Below, piece after piece: positions 63,050 to 64,000 of a DNA stretch of 64,000 nucleotides. Position numbers and translations under genes: made by a program. The stretch spans positions 167,284 through 231,283 of the forward strand of contig JAXMGX010000008.1 in the NCBI GenBank assembly GCA_046347045.1. The letters are read 5' to 3'. Under the pieces are notes generated by a model. The model worked only from the letters and a program-made list of their open reading frames with translations, did not search any database and had not been told where the DNA came from. Each line of letters starts with the position of its first letter. Position 1 is the stretch's first letter. This stretch comes from ZC4RG30 sp046347045. GTDB taxonomy: Bacteria; Pseudomonadota; Gammaproteobacteria; Steroidobacterales; Steroidobacteraceae.

Positions 63050-64000
63050 GTGAAAGTTCTGGTTACCGGCGCAGCGGGTTTCATCGGGTCCACTGTTTCC
63101 CGCAGGCTGCTGGATCGCGGCGATGAGGTGGTCGGCCTCGACAACCTCAATGCCTACTACGACCCGAAGCTGAAGGAGGCGCGCCTGGCGCGCCTTACGC
63201 CGCGCAACGGCTTCAGCTTCGCAAAGCTCGATCTGGCCGATGCCGCGGGCATGGCTGCACTGTTCAAGCGCGAGAAGTTCGAAAGGGTGGTGCACCTGGC
63301 CGCCCAGGCCGGCGTGCGCTATTCGCTGGAGAACCCGCAGGCCTACGTGGACAGCAATGTGACCGGCACGCTGAACGTGCTGGAAGGCTGCCGCCACAAC
63401 GGCGTACAGCACCTGGTCTACGCCTCCACCAGCTCGGTGTACGGCTCCACTACCAGCATGCCGTTCTCGGTGCACCAAGCCGCAACGCACCCCTTGAGCT
63501 TCTACGCCGCCACCAAGCGCGCCAACGAACTCATGGCCCACACGTATGCGGCGCTGTTCAAGCTGCCGGTCACCGGTCTTCGGTTCTTCACGGTGTATGG
63601 TCCCTGGGGCCGGCCCGACATGGCGCTGTTCCTGTTCACCAAGAACATCATCGCGGGCAAGCCCATCGACGTGTTCAACCACGGGCACCACAAGCGTGAT
63701 TTCACCTTCGTGGAGGACATCGCCGAAGGTGTGGTGCGCGCGTTGGATCGCATCGCCACGCCCGACCCGAACTGGGACAGCAACAATCCCGACCCGGCAA
63801 CCAGCAGCGCCCCGTATCGCGTATACAACATCGGCAACAACCAGCCGGTGGACCTCTCGCACTACATCGAGACGCTGGAGAAGTGCCTGGGGAAGAAGGC
63901 CGAGAAGAACATGCTGCCGCTGCAGCTCGGCGATGTGCCGGATACCTATGCTGACGTGGAGGACCTCGTCAGGGACGTCGGGTACAAGCCCGCCACCACG
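63050..64000 (+). CDS. NAD-dependent epimerase (UDP-uronate 4-epimerase type), 3' end outside window
   Basis: The first 317 residues of an extended SDR epimerase. VLVTGAAGFIGS gives GxxGxxG; LDNLNAYYDPKLKEARL is the signature of UDP-glucuronate 4-epimerases and Vi-type WbpP/TviC-like enzymes; STSSVYGSTTSMPFS and SFYAATKRANELMAHTYAAL contain the Y-x3-K catalytic pair; RFFTVYGPWGRPDMALFLF follows. The start is GTG 63050. The reading frame runs without a stop to the window edge, so it is missing only a short C terminus. Confidence 0.93.
   Translation, partial: MKVLVTGAAGFIGSTVSRRLLDRGDEVVGLDNLNAYYDPKLKEARLARLTPRNGFSFAKLDLADAAGMAALFKREKFERVVHLAAQAGVRYSLENPQAYVDSNVTGTLNVLEGCRHNGVQHLVYASTSSVYGSTTSMPFSVHQAATHPLSFYAATKRANELMAHTYAALFKLPVTGLRFFTVYGPWGRPDMALFLFTKNIIAGKPIDVFNHGHHKRDFTFVEDIAEGVVRALDRIATPDPNWDSNNPDPATSSAPYRVYNIGNNQPVDLSHYIETLEKCLGKKAEKNMLPLQLGDVPDTYADVEDLVRDVGYKPATT

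Overview
The window looks like a high-GC gammaproteobacterial chromosome carrying an old integrative element that was later rearranged by rolling-circle (IS91/ISCR-type) transposition. The chromosomal assignment rests on the right-hand block (ppiD, a DAACS carrier, fabI, mltD, methyltransferase, rnhA, dnaQ). From memory, the mltD-methyltransferase-rnhA-dnaQ order is typical of Gammaproteobacteria. The abundance of TonB-dependent receptors fits an oligotrophic or xanthomonad/steroidobacter-like lineage, but no rRNA or full tRNA is present to fix the taxonomy.

Layout. (1) 1-3978: a carbon-storage and stress block with lower-GC codon use: the end of a phosphoketolase, glycogen phosphorylase, a universal stress protein and a TetR regulator. 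(2) 4390-10104: a type IV secretion operon, virB2-virB3-virB4-virB5-EexN-like-virB6-virB7-like-virB8, cut inside virB8. (3) 10105-10291: a 187-bp IS91-type end with an oriIS-like motif, repeated with one mismatch at 42203-42389. (4) 10292-41709: a cargo block. It begins with a porin fragment and an assimilatory nitrate/nitrite operon: nasT, nasS, nirB, a NirD-FAD oxidoreductase fusion, and nasA (the last two carry frameshifts). It continues with two serine hydrolases, small secreted proteins, a PepSY protein, a TonB-dependent receptor, an octaheme cytochrome, a LysR regulator, two arylsulfatases, two paralogous secreted proteins of one unnamed family, a PQQ dehydrogenase with a frameshift, a pirin, and an MHYT-GGDEF-EAL gene cut in its EAL domain. 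(5) 41710-46430: a scrapyard of IS91, IS21 and IS66 remnants, a DUF6624-like gene and a beheaded bacteriocin-type ABC exporter, ending in another oriIS-like copy with a tandem 20-bp duplication. (6) 46729-48406: two plasmid/ICE-type small genes and a ParE-type toxin-antitoxin pair. (7) 48407-48564: repeats and the 3' end of a tRNA-Ser-like gene, read as an attachment site closing the element. (8) 48836-64000: core chromosome, with a TonB-dependent receptor, small secreted proteins, ppiD, carrier, fabI, mltD, rnhA, dnaQ, and a nucleotide-sugar dehydrogenase plus epimerase that start a polysaccharide locus.

How the parts work together. In the cargo, NasS (a cytoplasmic NrtA-like sensor) and NasT (an ANTAR antiterminator) should control the nitrate-to-ammonium enzymes NasA and NirB/NirD. 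The segment upstream of nasT was lost at the oriIS junction, so transcription may now come from the virB operon, which runs in the same direction. The sulfatase/PQQ/TonB section looks like an outer-membrane uptake and periplasmic oxidation system for an unidentified sulfated or alcohol-containing substrate. It holds two paralogous half-clusters, one partly decayed. The T4SS is not functional as seen here: virB8 is truncated and virB9-virB11 and virD4 are absent.

Several single-base indels (near 16344, 16583, 16680 and 38604) break otherwise well-conserved genes. They may be real decay or assembly errors, and I state this wherever it applies.
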